Positions 43,683 through 52,846 of a stretch of DNA of 64,000 nt are shown here, in pieces (position 1 is the first letter of the stretch; each line of letters starts with the position of its first letter). A program made the translations under genes and the position numbers. The stretch covers positions 13,709-77,708 of the forward strand of contig JAEZLP010000030.1 of NCBI GenBank assembly GCA_023415235.1, written 5' to 3'. A model generated the notes under the pieces. It worked only from the letters and a program-made list of their open reading frames with translations, was not told where the DNA came from and searched no databases. This DNA is from Bacillota bacterium. GTDB lineage: Bacteria; Bacillota; Clostridia; Peptostreptococcales; Anaerovoracaceae.

Positions 43683-44615
43683 ATGAAAAAAGTAATTATT
43701 GATTGTGATCCAGGGCATGATGATGCCATCGCTTTGTTGCTGGCGGCAAAATCTGAGGAAATCAAACTGGTTGGTGTAACTACCGTAGCTGGCAACAGTG
43801 AACTCCACAACACGACCCGAAATGCCCGTAAGATACTGGATTACGCCGGATACAGGGAGATTCCCGTTTATTCCGGCTGTAACAGACCGATGATGCGTGA
43901 TCTGTTCCGTCTGACCGGCGCCATCATTCACGGCGAGGATGGTCTCGGCGGACCCGATATTCCTGCGCCTGTTACTCCAATCCAGGAAGAGCACGCGGTT
44001 GATTATCTGATTCGTACCTTGAAAGATTCAGACGACAGAATAATTCTCATCGTGACCGGACCGATGACCAACATTGCGGTTGCGCTTCAGAAGGCACCGG
44101 AAATCAAAGATAAGATTGACAGGATCATCATGATGGGAGGAGCCGTCATCGAGCCGGGAAATATCACATCAGCCGCCGAATTCAATATCTTTGTCGATCC
44201 GGAGGCCGCCAAGATCGTGATCAACAGCGGATGCGAGCTTTATCTTGTAACCTTGGACGTCACCATGAAAGCAGTGTTTAATGAAGACGATATCGAGACC
44301 CTTCGGAGTCAAGGGGACAAAATTTCGACCATCGTGGCATCGCTGCTGGATTTCTTCGCAGAGACCCATGTGAAACATTTTGGATTTAAAGCCTGCCCGA
44401 TCCACGACGCGCTGTGCGTTGGCATTTTGATCGATGACAGTCTCGTCGAATTTAAAAAGACCCATGTGGATATTTCTCTTCATGATCCGCTCACCCTTGG
44501 CGAAACGGTGGCAGATCTTTGGGAGATCACCGGCAACAAACCAAATTGCCATATCTCCATGAAGGTTGACCGGGAGAAATTTGTCAAAATGATTTGTGAT
44601 CATATGAAGAAGTAA
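43683..44615 (+). CDS. Nucleoside hydrolase
   Basis: 310 residues. The N-terminal DCDPGHDD cluster (Asp7, Asp9, Asp13, Asp14) binds Ca2+ and ribose, and the IHDALCVG segment has the catalytic His of the inosine-uridine hydrolase family. The GNSELHNTTRNA motif is also typical. It splits ribonucleosides into base and ribose. Base preference cannot be told. GGAGGGG precedes the ATG. Confidence 0.95.
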   Translation: MKKVIIDCDPGHDDAIALLLAAKSEEIKLVGVTTVAGNSELHNTTRNARKILDYAGYREIPVYSGCNRPMMRDLFRLTGAIIHGEDGLGGPDIPAPVTPIQEEHAVDYLIRTLKDSDDRIILIVTGPMTNIAVALQKAPEIKDKIDRIIMMGGAVIEPGNITSAAEFNIFVDPEAAKIVINSGCELYLVTLDVTMKAVFNEDDIETLRSQGDKISTIVASLLDFFAETHVKHFGFKACPIHDALCVGILIDDSLVEFKKTHVDISLHDPLTLGETVADLWEITGNKPNCHISMKVDREKFVKMICDHMKK

Positions 44616-44702
44616 GAGTTATCTTTGTCATATTTGCACCTTTTCAGCAATCAGGCAATTAGGTGCTATATATAAAAAAAAAGAATCAAAAGGAGAGAGG
44701 AA

Positions 44703-45806
44703 ATGAAAAAGAAACTAGCATTAGTACTGAGTCTGCTGTTATTGTTCACCACAATACTCGCAGGCTGCGGTGGCGCACAGGAACCGGCAGAAGACACCGG
44801 AGACAGTGGTGAAGCATTGAAAGTTGTATGTCTGCTGAATGGTAATCTGGGAGACAAGTCCTTCTTTGATTCCGCGAATCAGGGCATGGCAATGATCAAA
44901 GACCAGCTCGGCGCCGAGACAAAGGTGGTTGAAATGGGATTTGATAATACAGCATGGGAATCCACACTGTATGAATTCGCTGACTCTGATTATGACGTAA
45001 TTATCGTCGGTACATATCAGATGCAGGAACTTCTGGCAAAGGTTGCTCCGGAATATCCAGACAAAAGGTTCATCATCTTCGATTCAGAGGTGGCAGCTGA
45101 CAACGTTTATTCCATCACCTTCAAGCAGAATGAAGCTTCCTATCTTGCAGGCGCTCTCGCCGCCATGATGGCTGCTGATTCGGATCTGACAAACGGACAG
45201 AAAAAAATCGGAGCTGTTCTGGCCATGGATATTCCCGTCTTAAACGACTTCCTGGTTGGTTATATCCAGGGAGCCAGCGATGTTGTTCCGGGAACAACGG
45301 TAGCCGTATCGCAGATCGGTGATTTTGCAGACACAGCAAGAGCCAAGGAATTGGCCACTGCCCAATATAACTCAGGCGTAGGCGTTTGTATGCATGTTGC
45401 TGCTCAGGCAGGACTGGGCGTAATCGATGCTGCAAAAACCATGAAAACATGGGCGATCGGCGTTGACGCAGACCAGGCAATGGCACTGGCTTCCGATGAT
45501 CCGGACGCAAGCGCTCAAATCGTAACCTCCGTTCTGAAAAATATCGATCAGGTATTGCTCAGAGCGATCACGAAACATATTGACGGTACTCTTCCTTACG
45601 GATCCACCGAGTCTCTCGGTATTACCGACAAGGCCGTTGGACTTGCAGATAACGAAGTTTATCGCGGAATCGCAACGGAAGATATGGTTGCCAAGGTAGC
45701 TGAGCTGCAGGCTAAAATCGAGAGTGGAGAGATCCAAGTGAAATCCGCTTTTGACATGTCTACAGAAGAAATTGCTGCTTATAAAGCGTCTGTGGAACCG
45801 AAATAG
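44703..45806 (+). CDS. BMP family nucleoside-binding lipoprotein
   Basis: 367 residues. Signal peptide with lipobox LAGC (Cys22), then a Gly/Glu/Asp-rich linker and a PnrA/BmpA-type binding domain (VCLLNGNLGDKSFFDSANQG, SYLAGALAAMMA, AIGVDADQAM). In this family the domain binds purine or other nucleosides for an ABC importer. It is the substrate-binding component for the ATPase and permeases downstream. GGAGAGAGG precedes the ATG. Confidence 0.93.
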   Translation: MKKKLALVLSLLLLFTTILAGCGGAQEPAEDTGDSGEALKVVCLLNGNLGDKSFFDSANQGMAMIKDQLGAETKVVEMGFDNTAWESTLYEFADSDYDVIIVGTYQMQELLAKVAPEYPDKRFIIFDSEVAADNVYSITFKQNEASYLAGALAAMMAADSDLTNGQKKIGAVLAMDIPVLNDFLVGYIQGASDVVPGTTVAVSQIGDFADTARAKELATAQYNSGVGVCMHVAAQAGLGVIDAAKTMKTWAIGVDADQAMALASDDPDASAQIVTSVLKNIDQVLLRAITKHIDGTLPYGSTESLGITDKAVGLADNEVYRGIATEDMVAKVAELQAKIESGEIQVKSAFDMSTEEIAAYKASVEPK

Positions 45807-45852
45807 AGCATGAATTCAGGTTCATGAATATCTGAATACCATTGATTTCAAG

Positions 45853-45918
45853 CACCCTTAATCCGCCGCACTTGGGTCGCTCGTATTGAAATATAGCCGT
45901 AGTGCGGCGGCAAGGGTG
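45853..45918 (+). promoter_or_regulatory. Long RNA hairpin that buries the ATPase ribosome binding site
   Basis: CACCCTT plus CCGCCGCACT (45853-45859, 45863-45872) pair with AGTGCGGCGG plus AAGGGTG (45901-45910, 45912-45918): 17 base pairs with a 28-base loop. AAGGGTG is the ribosome binding site of the gene starting at 45925, so it is base-paired. The hairpin would lower ATPase translation and protect the abundant lipoprotein mRNA 3' end. No known riboswitch class recognised. Confidence 0.7.
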
Positions 45919-45924
45919 TATTTT

Positions 45925-47484
45925 ATGTCTGAAATATTACAGATGAAAGAAATCTCAAAAATATACGGAAATGGAATTTACGCCAACAGGCACGTCAACT
46001 TCTCAATCAGAGAAGGCGAAATCCATGCCTTAGTCGGCGAAAACGGCGCAGGGAAGAGCACCTTGATGAAAATTCTGTTCGGGTTGGAAAAACCCTCGAG
46101 CGGAGAAATCATACTGCGGGATAGAAAGCTGGAATTCCATTCTCCTCAGGATGCTATGGAAGTCGGAATCGGCATGGTTCATCAGCACTTCATGCTCGTG
46201 GAATCCCTGACTGTAACCGAGAATGTCATTCTGGGCTGTGAGCCGATAAAAGGCGGATTTATCGATTACAAAACAGCCAAAGAAAAGGTCAGGGAATTTG
46301 CGGACACCTTCGATATGAAGATTGACCCGGAGGCGGTGATCAGTGATCTTTCTGTGGGCATCAAGCAAAAGGTGGAGATCATTAAGGCTCTGTTCCGTGG
46401 AGCCAAGATCCTCATTCTTGACGAACCTACTGCGGTATTGACTCCGCAGGAAACGGTTGAATTGTTTACTCAGCTGAAAAATTTAAAAGAAAAGGGCTAT
46501 ACGGTCATATTTATCTCCCATAAGCTGCGTGAGGTGAAGGAAATCTCCGACCGCATCAGTATCATGAGGAGGGGAGAGCTGGTCGAGACCGTGGACACTG
46601 AATCGGTGACGGAAAAGGATATTTCCGTTCTAATGGTCGGCTCCGGATATATCGGAGACTTGTCCAAATCAAAAGCGAAGCCCGGAGAAAATCTCTTATG
46701 CGTCCAGAACTTGAAATACGTCGATTCGGAAAAGCAAACGAGAGCAAACGGAGTTTCCTTCTCCGTGCGCGCCGGCGAAATCGTCGGAATTGCCGGAGTG
46801 GAAGGAAACGGACAAAATGAATTGATTGAGATGATTACAGGCTTGTCGGTTCCCACAGAAGGGCAAATCGAGATGATGGGAAAGAGTATTGCCGGAAGAG
46901 GGATCGGTGAGCTTCGAAACCTTGGCATGGCTTATATCCCAAGCGACAGAATGGCGCTTGGGGTGGCATCGACCATGAGCATTGAAGAGAATCTTATTAC
47001 CACGAAAATCAAGAAAAAACTTCTTTACAATAAATTCAAACTGATGGATTTGACAAAGATCAACAGGCTTTCTGCAAAGCTGGTGGAAGAGTACCGGATC
47101 AAATGCAGTTCCGCCCAGACTCTTGTGGAAATGCTGTCCGGCGGGAACATTCAAAAGGTTGTTGTCGCCAGAGAATTCACTCAGGAAAATACACGCCTGA
47201 TCATTGCGGAACAACCGACCCGCGGAATCGATGTGGGAGCGGCAAAATTTATTCATGAAAGGCTCATTGCTCTTCGTGACGAAGGGTATGCGATTCTATT
47301 GGTTTCCGCTGATCTCGAGGAGCTTTACAAGCTTTCCGACAGTATTCTTGTTATTTACAACGGCAAGATCTCTGCCTACATCGAAAACCCGGAAACCGTA
47401 TCTGAGACGGACCTGGGTCATTTCATGCTGGGTGTAAACAAGCATTCGGAAGTGGAAATAAGGAGGGCCTGCCATGAAGAATAG
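45925..47484 (+). CDS. Nucleoside ABC transporter ATP-binding protein
   Basis: 519 residues with two ATPase domains in one chain, the pattern of sugar/nucleoside ABC importers. The first has GENGAGKST (Walker A), LSVGIKQKVEI (signature) and ILILDEPTAVL (Walker B). The second has a degenerate Walker A (GVEGNGQNEL, no GKS/T) and LSGGNIQKVVV. ATG 45925 has AAGGGTG at the right distance; an earlier ATG at 45886 lies in the hairpin loop. Partner permeases follow. Confidence 0.95.
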   Translation: MSEILQMKEISKIYGNGIYANRHVNFSIREGEIHALVGENGAGKSTLMKILFGLEKPSSGEIILRDRKLEFHSPQDAMEVGIGMVHQHFMLVESLTVTENVILGCEPIKGGFIDYKTAKEKVREFADTFDMKIDPEAVISDLSVGIKQKVEIIKALFRGAKILILDEPTAVLTPQETVELFTQLKNLKEKGYTVIFISHKLREVKEISDRISIMRRGELVETVDTESVTEKDISVLMVGSGYIGDLSKSKAKPGENLLCVQNLKYVDSEKQTRANGVSFSVRAGEIVGIAGVEGNGQNELIEMITGLSVPTEGQIEMMGKSIAGRGIGELRNLGMAYIPSDRMALGVASTMSIEENLITTKIKKKLLYNKFKLMDLTKINRLSAKLVEEYRIKCSSAQTLVEMLSGGNIQKVVVAREFTQENTRLIIAEQPTRGIDVGAAKFIHERLIALRDEGYAILLVSADLEELYKLSDSILVIYNGKISAYIENPETVSETDLGHFMLGVNKHSEVEIRRACHEE

Positions 47485-48526
47485 AAATCTGTTATTTAAC
47501 TCCGCTACAACGGCAATCGCCATTGTAATTTCATTAGCAATTGCTTTCATGATCATTCTTTTTGTCAGCGATTCACCGGCGGAAGCCGCCAAGGCACTGC
47601 TGCTCGGGCCATTCAGCTCCTTCCGGAACTTCGGTTCGATCATAACCCTGGCGTCAACGATTACCTTTACCGGACTGGCCGTATGCATCATGTTCCAGGC
47701 ATCCATGTTCAATATGTGCGCGGAAGGCTCTTTCTTTATCGGAGCGCTCATCGCCGCCGCTGCTGCCACAGCTTTTAATATGCCGCCTTTTATCGCCCTT
47801 ATGGTGCCGATGCTGTGCGGAGCTGCCGCAGGAGGGTTACTCTGTTTTGTCCCTGCAATCATGAAAGCGAAGGTAAACGCCAACGAGATGGTTTCCTCGC
47901 TGATGCTGAATTACGTAGCTTTGTTCGTGGGTTTATATCTCATGAATAAATATTTCAGGGATAATGCTTACGGAGCACTTGCTTCCTACAAGCTGCCGGA
48001 AGCTTCGGTTCTTGATAAAATCGTACCCGGAACAGCAATCCACTCCGGAGTGATTCTGGCAATCATCCTGATTGTCCTGTGTTATTTGTTTCTCTATAAA
48101 ACAAAATCCGGATACGAAATCCGGGTCATGGGGCAGAATGCAAAATTTGCCAGGTATACGGGACTTAGCGTTGGCGGCGCGATCATCCTGTCTCAAACAC
48201 TGGGCGGCGCCATCGCAGGACTCGGAGGCGCGGTGGAGGTCATGGGAATGTATGCACGTTTTCAATGGACGACTTTGCCCGGATATGGCTGGGACGGTGT
48301 GATTATCGCAATCCTGGCCAGAAACAAGCCTCAGTTTGTTCCTCTGGCCGCTTTATTCCTTGCATATCTGAGAGTCGGAGCCAATGTCATGGCCCGGGTC
48401 AGCGATGTTCCCAGTGAAATTATCACAGTTATTCAGGCTATCATGATCATGCTGGTAACGGCAACTGCTTTGCTCGGCCGCTTGAAGCAAAAAGCTGTGG
48501 AAAAGGAGGTGCTGGCGAATGGCTAA
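47474..48526 (+). CDS. Nucleoside ABC transporter permease
   Basis: 350 residues with about nine hydrophobic segments, BPD_transp_2 family (as NupP/YufP): MFQASMFNMCAEGSFFIGALIA near the N-terminus and LGGAIAGLGGAVEVMG in the middle are typical. It overlaps the ATPase gene by 11 bases and the other permease by eight, so the set is translationally coupled. It is one of the two membrane subunits of the importer. Confidence 0.93.
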   Translation: MKNRNLLFNSATTAIAIVISLAIAFMIILFVSDSPAEAAKALLLGPFSSFRNFGSIITLASTITFTGLAVCIMFQASMFNMCAEGSFFIGALIAAAAATAFNMPPFIALMVPMLCGAAAGGLLCFVPAIMKAKVNANEMVSSLMLNYVALFVGLYLMNKYFRDNAYGALASYKLPEASVLDKIVPGTAIHSGVILAIILIVLCYLFLYKTKSGYEIRVMGQNAKFARYTGLSVGGAIILSQTLGGAIAGLGGAVEVMGMYARFQWTTLPGYGWDGVIIAILARNKPQFVPLAALFLAYLRVGANVMARVSDVPSEIITVIQAIMIMLVTATALLGRLKQKAVEKEVLANG

Positions 48527-49436
48527 CGTAATGGAAATGATTTTTTCCGCTGAATTTATCAGCTCTGTGATCCGTGTAACCACACCGATTTTGTTTGCCA
48601 CCATGGCTGTATTGCTTTCTGATCGTGCCGGCGTGCTCAACATCAGCATAGAAGGTACCATGTTGTTCGCAGCTCTCATGGGCGTCGTAGGCAGCGCATA
48701 TACGCAAAGCGCCTGGTTGGGGCTTCTTATCGCTATATTATCAGGTGTTTTCTATGCAGGGATTTTATCGTTTTTTCATTTAAAACTGAAGACCAATATT
48801 ATATTGACAGGGATTGCCTTGAATCTCATGGCCAGCGGTCTCACCGTGTCCATCCTGTATCTGCTTACCGGAGATAAAGGAGTTTCCACGGCATTGCCGA
48901 GCAAGGTACTTCCCAGCGTTGCAATACCGATTGTCAAGGATATTCCTTACCTTGGTACCATTCTATCCGGACAAAATGTATTGACGTATTTCTCTTTGAT
49001 CATACTGATAATTCTAGCCATCTTTCTGAAATATACGAGGACCGGCACCCATATCCGTGCCGTGGGCGAATTCCCCGCTGCGGTGGAGTCGGCAGGTATT
49101 TCCGTTGCAAAAACAAGGCTGATCGCTTTGCTGGCATCTGGCGGAATCGCTGGAATGGGAGGAGCGTTCATGTCGATGGCGTACCTGTCCATGTTCACCA
49201 AGGACATGATTTCAGGCCGCGGCTTTATTGCTCTGGCAGCGGAAGCTATGGGAAGAGGCATGCCGTTTTTATCTTTGCTTTCTTCCTTGCTCTTCGGTTT
49301 TGCCGACGCGTTGTCAAGCAGCCTGCAGCTGTTTAACATCCCAAGCGAATTAACGCGACTGATGCCTTATCTGCTAACTATCCTCGCATTGGGCATCTAT
49401 GCTTCAAGAGAGAATAAAAAGAAGAAAAAATTATAA
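48519..49436 (+). CDS. Nucleoside ABC transporter permease
   Basis: 305 residues with about eight hydrophobic segments. LSDRAGVLNISIEGTMLFAALMG and LIALLASGGIAGMGGAFMSM are the BPD_transp_2 signatures (as NupQ/YufQ). It is the last gene of the nucleoside operon. The C-terminus is basic (NKKKKKL). No terminator is seen before the rplU promoter. Confidence 0.93.
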   Translation: MANVMEMIFSAEFISSVIRVTTPILFATMAVLLSDRAGVLNISIEGTMLFAALMGVVGSAYTQSAWLGLLIAILSGVFYAGILSFFHLKLKTNIILTGIALNLMASGLTVSILYLLTGDKGVSTALPSKVLPSVAIPIVKDIPYLGTILSGQNVLTYFSLIILIILAIFLKYTRTGTHIRAVGEFPAAVESAGISVAKTRLIALLASGGIAGMGGAFMSMAYLSMFTKDMISGRGFIALAAEAMGRGMPFLSLLSSLLFGFADALSSSLQLFNIPSELTRLMPYLLTILALGIYASRENKKKKKL

Positions 49437-49454
49437 AAAACCGATTGATATTGT

Positions 49455-49483
49455 TTGACTTTAAAGTGCTTGTATGATATTAT
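49455..49483 (+). promoter_or_regulatory. Promoter of rplU
   Basis: TTGACT (49455-49460) and TATTAT (49478-49483), 17 bases apart. The about 80-base leader that follows, up to AGAGGAGG before rplU, is where an L21 autoregulatory leader is found in other Firmicutes; I see only weak pairing and do not claim one. Confidence 0.65.
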
Positions 49484-49572
49484 AAATGACTGTAAGCCGC
49501 TCAGAACGGGTTTTTTAAAAAGCCGAGTGCTACCCTTGATGGCGAGACTGGATAGAGGAGGTAAAAAAGAAT

Positions 49573-50127
49573 ATGTATGCAGTAATCGAAACCGGCGGAA
49601 AGCAGTACAGAGTACAGGAAGGCGACGTGATTACCATTGAAAAGCTGAAGGTATCAGCAGGTGACAATATCACATTCGACAAAGTATTGGTACTGAGCGA
49701 CGGTCAAAATGTTCAGGTTGGTACACCAATCCTGGAAGCAGCAAAGGTTTTTGGCACAGTAGTTGAAAATGGTAAAGGAGAAAAGGTTATCATCTTCAAA
49801 TATAAGTCAAAAAAGGACTACAGAAAGAAGCAGGGGCACAGACAGCCATATACAATGGTTAAAATTGATTCCTTGTCAGCTGATGGAAAACCGGCTCCTA
49901 AGAAAGTAGTTGAAAAACCTGCAGCGGAAGCAGCAGCGACAGAAAAGCCTGCAGAGGAGAAAAAGCCTGCTGAGGCAAAGAAGCCTGCAGCCAAGAAAAC
50001 AACCGCTGAAAAAGCCACAGCTGAAAAGAAGCCTGCAGCTAAAAAAGCAGCCACTGAGAAAACGGCAGCTGAAAAGAAGCCTGCAGCAAAAAAGGCAGCA
50101 AAGCCAGCAGCTAAGGATGCAGAATAA
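49573..50127 (+). CDS. rplU: 50S ribosomal protein L21 with Lys/Ala/Pro/Glu-rich C-terminal tail
   Basis: 184 residues. Residues 1-104 are ordinary L21 (MYAVIETGGKQYRVQEGD... GHRQPYTMVKI). The next about 80 residues are low-complexity repeats of Lys, Ala, Pro, Glu and Thr, such as AEKKPAAKK, resembling histone H1 or bacterial nucleoid-protein tails. L21 is normally about 103 residues, so the tail adds some 75 percent. The repeats are in frame to a normal stop and followed by rpmA. AGAGGAGG precedes the ATG. The tail would probably extend from the ribosome surface and bind nucleic acid, but this is inference. Confidence 0.96.
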   Translation: MYAVIETGGKQYRVQEGDVITIEKLKVSAGDNITFDKVLVLSDGQNVQVGTPILEAAKVFGTVVENGKGEKVIIFKYKSKKDYRKKQGHRQPYTMVKIDSLSADGKPAPKKVVEKPAAEAAATEKPAEEKKPAEAKKPAAKKTTAEKATAEKKPAAKKAATEKTAAEKKPAAKKAAKPAAKDAE

Positions 50128-50222
50128 TCTTTAGCATTCACATACCGGTTTGCCGGAATTGCAGGGCAATTTCCCGGCGAACGCAAGCAAAGACAGCACA
50201 AGGGAAAAAGGAGGTGTAGTCT

Positions 50223-50483
50223 ATGGCAAGTAAAAAAGGAGTAGGTAGCTCCAAGAACGGTCGTGACAGTGAGTCGAAACGACTTGGTGTAAAAAGAGCC
50301 GATGGTCAGATTGTGAGCGCAGGCAGCATTCTGGTAAGACAAAGAGGGACTAAATTTCATCCCGGTAATAATGTAGGAATCGGCGGAGACGATACTTTGT
50401 TTGCAAAGATCGATGGAGCTGTAAAGTTCGAAAGATACGACAAAACAAGAAAAAAAGTAAGCGTTTATCCGAAAGAAGCGTAG
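50223..50483 (+). CDS. rpmA: 50S ribosomal protein L27
   Basis: 86 residues, MASKKGVGSSKNGRDS as the mature-type N-terminus. Most Firmicutes L27 begins with a short extension ending in FF that the protease Prp removes; it is absent here. The prp gene, usually between rplU and rpmA, is also missing (the 95-base gap holds no frame for it). AAAAGGAGGTG precedes the ATG. Confidence 0.97.
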   Translation: MASKKGVGSSKNGRDSESKRLGVKRADGQIVSAGSILVRQRGTKFHPGNNVGIGGDDTLFAKIDGAVKFERYDKTRKKVSVYPKEA

Positions 50484-50493
50484 CCTAAAGATT

Positions 50494-50527
50494 AAGCCCC
50501 TATATTAATTTATAGGGGCTTTTTTGT
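50494..50527 (+). terminator. Terminator of rplU-rpmA
   Basis: AAGCCCCTATA pairs with TATAGGGGCTT around an A/T loop, followed by T's (50519-50525). Confidence 0.9.
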
Positions 50528-50587
50528 CCGGGAGGGAATGCTTTTCCTATCAATGCAAAAGGGGAAACAGAATTTGGAGGTGACATT

Positions 50588-51877
50588 ATGTTTGTAGACA
50601 GAGCAAAAATATCCATAAAATCCGGAAAGGGAGGGGACGGTTGTGTTTCCTTCCGCAGAGAGCCGTATGTACCAGAAGGGGGACCCAACGGAGGAGATGG
50701 CGGAAAAGGGGGAGACGTCATCTTTATGGCCGACGGCAATCTCAGGACACTGATGGATTTTCGTTATAAAAGGAAATACGAAGCCGAGAACGGTCAAAAC
50801 GGCATGAAATACAACCGATTCGGCAAAAAGGGAGAGGACCTGATCATAAAGGTACCGCCGGGAACCGTTGTTATCGATGAAGAAACCGGCCGAGTCATGA
50901 AAGACCTTGTAAAGGACGGAGACAGCTTCGTAGCGGCAAGAGGCGGAAAAGGCGGGAAGGGCAACGTCAATTTTAAAAATTCTGTAAGACAGGCGCCTAA
51001 TTTTGCGGAAGCGGGGGGCTTCGCCCAATCCAGAAACGTGATCCTTGAGCTTAAGCTTATCGCCGATGTGGGATTGATCGGTTTCCCAAATGTGGGGAAA
51101 TCAACCCTTTTATCGATCTGCACAAGCGCGAATCCGAAAATTGGAAATTATCATTTCACAACCATCACACCGAATCTTGGCGTGGTGGAAATCTATGATA
51201 CCAGCTTTGTCATGGCTGATATACCCGGCCTGATTGAAGGCGCTCATCAGGGCGCAGGTCTTGGTCTCGACTTTTTAAAGCACATCGAGCGCACCAAGCT
51301 GCTGATCCATGTGGTTGACGTATCCGGTTCCGAAGGCAGAGACCCAGTGGATGATTTCGAAAAGATCAATAAAGAATTGGGCTCCTTCGGGGAAAAGCTT
51401 CTGAAAAAGCCTCAATTAGTGGCTGCAAATAAAATGGACATGCTGGACGAGGAGGATCCGCGTTACCTCCGATTCAAGGACCATGTGGAGGGAAAGGGCT
51501 ACCGGGTATTTCCGATTTCCGCCCCGATCAACCAGGGTGTTTCCGACCTTCTGGCCGCAGCGGCCGCCGAGCTTCAACGAATCGAACAGGAGCCCCAAGA
51601 GGAGGAGGATTACGAATACTTTGACTTTGAAAAGGACAAGGAAGATCCGGACTACAGGGAAATTTACGCATCCCGGGACGGGGACACCTACGTTTTGGAA
51701 GGCAAGCAGCTTAGGAAAATCTTTAATTCGACCAACTTCAATGATCTTGGTTCCCTTCGGTACCTATACAGGTACATTGAAAAGAACGGCGCCATCGATC
51801 AATTAAAGGAGCTTGGCCTGGAAGAGGGAGACACCATTCGAATCTTTGACTATGAATTCGAGTATTATGACGAGTAA
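50588..51877 (+). CDS. obg: GTPase Obg/CgtA
   Basis: 429 residues in three domains: an N-terminal glycine-rich Obg fold (about residues 1-158, GKGGDGCVSFRREPYVPEGGPNGGDGGKGG), the GTPase domain with GFPNVGKSTL (G1), DIPGLIEGAHQGAGLG (G3) and ANKMD (G4), and a C-terminal OCT domain (about 345-429). It assists 50S assembly and couples to stress and sporulation in B. subtilis. GGAGGTGA precedes the ATG. rplU-rpmA-obg is the standard order. Confidence 0.98.
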   Translation: MFVDRAKISIKSGKGGDGCVSFRREPYVPEGGPNGGDGGKGGDVIFMADGNLRTLMDFRYKRKYEAENGQNGMKYNRFGKKGEDLIIKVPPGTVVIDEETGRVMKDLVKDGDSFVAARGGKGGKGNVNFKNSVRQAPNFAEAGGFAQSRNVILELKLIADVGLIGFPNVGKSTLLSICTSANPKIGNYHFTTITPNLGVVEIYDTSFVMADIPGLIEGAHQGAGLGLDFLKHIERTKLLIHVVDVSGSEGRDPVDDFEKINKELGSFGEKLLKKPQLVAANKMDMLDEEDPRYLRFKDHVEGKGYRVFPISAPINQGVSDLLAAAAAELQRIEQEPQEEEDYEYFDFEKDKEDPDYREIYASRDGDTYVLEGKQLRKIFNSTNFNDLGSLRYLYRYIEKNGAIDQLKELGLEEGDTIRIFDYEFEYYDE

Positions 51878-51926
51878 ACACCAGCAGCCGGATCTCCACC
51901 CCGGCAGCCATTCTGTTTGAATCGAA

Positions 51927-51960
51927 AAAAACCATTCCGCATTACCGGAATGGTTTTATA
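51927..51960. terminator. Terminator between obg and the convergent regulator gene
   Basis: AAAACCATTCCG pairs with CGGAATGGTTTT around CATTAC, T-rich on both outer sides. It serves obg and probably the minus-strand gene ending at 51983. Confidence 0.85.
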
Positions 51961-51982
51961 TTTACGTTCATCGGAGATCCTT

Positions 51983-52744
51983 TTATACATCCACCTTGTA
52001 CGACACCACTTTTCCGATGTAGTCGATTTCCTCAAAGCTGTCCAGAATGTAAATCTGAAAGGTTTTATCCTCCGGAATCAAAAGGATCTTGTTGTTGGAA
52101 AAGAAAACTCTTCTCAACGTCGCTTGCTTTCTGTTATTTGGGTACAATGCGATAATGTCGCGTTCTTTTAATAATTCCAGCTTCGTCGGCAGAATATATA
52201 TGTAAGAGTGGATCGGAATAGTCGGGGCCATGGAAGTATCGCCAAGAAAGAAATTGATCATGTCACCCTGGGCTTGAACCTTTGAAACGCCACCGCTTGA
52301 AAGAGTAATTTCCCGGATCAGATCGCAGGGGCTCAGGTTATTGTCCGGATTGATATACCTTGACGACATTTCCAAGGTGGAAAGAATGTCCATATTTCTC
52401 AGGTATTCGAGGGATTCCTGAGACATCGGTTCATTTTCATTTTTGCAGAGAGATTCCAGCATGATCCGGTTCAACTGGGACGATGCAAGCATGTATTCTT
52501 TTATGACATCCGGCGCTTTTTCCATATAGCCTTGAAAAACCAGCTGGGATTGATTCTTGCTGTTGCAGACCTTTGCCAGCGCCAGGGAAACCTCCGGTGA
52601 AGGGGGAGGCAATTTTCCGTTTTTCAGCTGTGATATGTATGACGGCGTTATGCTGATGTCAAACTGCGTGCATAGCTTTGATATTTGTCTCAATGAAAGT
52701 TCGCTTTCGTTTATGATTTCGTCAAGCATTTCTGCATAAGTCAT
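51983..52744 (-). CDS. XRE-family regulator with S24/LexA-like C-terminal domain
   Basis: 253 residues. The N-terminal helix-turn-helix (about residues 15-60, LSLRQISKLCTQFDISITPSYISQLKNGKLPPPS) is an XRE/Cro type. The C-terminal part (about residues 160-253) has an S24 serine fold, with GDTSMAPTI as the Ser region and ATLRRV where LexA-type repressors have the catalytic Lys (TVKRV). The Lys is Arg here, so self-cleavage is unlikely. It probably represses itself and the divergent HD gene through an A/T-rich palindrome between the two promoters. The regulon is not known. Confidence 0.85.
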   Translation of the reverse strand: MTYAEMLDEIINESELSLRQISKLCTQFDISITPSYISQLKNGKLPPPSPEVSLALAKVCNSKNQSQLVFQGYMEKAPDVIKEYMLASSQLNRIMLESLCKNENEPMSQESLEYLRNMDILSTLEMSSRYINPDNNLSPCDLIREITLSSGGVSKVQAQGDMINFFLGDTSMAPTIPIHSYIYILPTKLELLKERDIIALYPNNRKQATLRRVFFSNNKILLIPEDKTFQIYILDSFEEIDYIGKVVSYKVDV

Positions 52745-52846
52745 GGTTCAAACACTTCCTTTTATCAATTTAGGATTCACTGAACAGATTGCCGAAAAAC
52801 CCAAGAACAGCATTCTGGAATCATAATGCTGTTGAATTTTAACTTA

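Noticed and set aside
49900..50125. Tandem repeat array such as CRISPR in the rplU 3' part
   Set aside because: The repeats are irregular, lie in one open frame and encode the Lys/Ala tail; there are no spacers of constant length.
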